Below, one piece after another: positions 5,967 through 6,130 of a stretch of DNA of 6,130 nt; the stretch's first letter is position 1, and every line of letters starts with the position of its first letter. The notes beneath the pieces were generated by a model. That model did not search any database and had not been told where the DNA came from. It saw only the letters and a program-made list of their open reading frames with translations. Source of the stretch: an uncultured Oscillospiraceae bacterium (lineage in GTDB: Bacteria; Bacillota; Clostridia; Oscillospirales; Oscillospiraceae); assembly GCA_944385305.1 (NCBI GenBank), contig CALWWS010000073.1:1-6130 (forward strand). Reading direction: 5' to 3'. The translations under genes and the position numbers were made by a program.

Positions 5967-6130
5967 GTGAAGCTTATCAACATCGGTTTCGGCAATGTGG
6001 TCTCCGCCGGACGGCTGATCGCCATTGTCAGTCCCGAGTCCGCCCCCATCAAGCGGATGATTCCGGAGGCGCGGGATCGGGGCGTACTGAGTGACGCCAC
6101 TTTCGGCCGCCGCACCCGGGCGGTTCTCTT
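5967..6130 (+). CDS. remA: RemA/DUF370 family DNA-binding regulator, 3' partial
   Basis: The first 54 codons of RemA are present and the gene runs off the window (full length is usually 80-95 residues). Translation from GTG 5967 gives [20 protein letters not shown], then [11 protein letters not shown] and, near the edge, GRRTRAVL. In B. subtilis RemA forms ring-shaped oligomers that bind DNA and activate biofilm-matrix and osmoprotection genes. As I recall, R18, R50 and R51 matter there; the matching arginines here are R16, R48 and R49, all present. The residue before the first of these is Gly (SAGR) where B. subtilis has Ala (SAAR). The Shine-Dalgarno AAGGCGGTGA (5950-5959) differs from the ideal by one base and lies 7 nt before the GTG, which fixes the start. 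It is cotranscribed with yicC. Whether it controls a matrix in this organism is unknown. Confidence 0.94.
   Translation, partial: MKLINIGFGNVVSAGRLIAIVSPESAPIKRMIPEARDRGVLSDATFGRRTRAVL

Overview
The window looks like a chromosomal housekeeping stretch from a GC-rich member of the Clostridia, probably in the Oscillospiraceae (relatives of Flavonifractor or Intestinimonas). The evidence is the gene content (cdaA-cdaR, a DUF5685 gene, yicC-remA), classical sigma-A promoters in an otherwise GC-rich sequence, purine-rich Shine-Dalgarno sites, and a glycyl radical enzyme, which implies anaerobic life. The genus is inference. All real genes are on the + strand. I see no mobile element, tRNA, rRNA or CRISPR array.

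Region 1 (1-320) is the last 81 codons of a glycyl radical enzyme, followed by a perfect 17-bp hairpin that should end its transcript. Region 2 (321-460) holds a near-consensus promoter (TTGCCA-17 nt-TATAAT) and a leader of about 60 nt.

Region 3 (461-5023) is a tightly packed six-gene cluster: cdaA (diadenylate cyclase), cdaR (its YbbR-repeat regulator), an RseC-like membrane protein with a four-cysteine cluster, a DUF5685 protein, a J-domain/TPR protein with an eight-cysteine tail, and a polytopic membrane protein. Gaps or overlaps are a few bases, except for 80 nt after the DUF5685 stop. In that gap the DUF5685 frame stays open past TAA and ends in an ATGA overlap with the J-domain gene, so the TAA looks like a nonsense change (or a sequencing error, or a readthrough site). 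glmM, which often follows cdaR, is not here.

Region 4 (5006-6130) starts with an extended -10 promoter lying across the end of the membrane-protein gene. It drives yicC (RNase-like, TTG start) and the 5' part of remA (GTG start), which runs off the window. In other Firmicutes yicC-remA is followed by gmk and rpoZ.

The strongest points for follow-up are the DUF5685 stop and the run of three consecutive cysteine-rich proteins of poorly known function behind the c-di-AMP genes. The c-di-AMP and yicC-remA parts are ordinary core genome.
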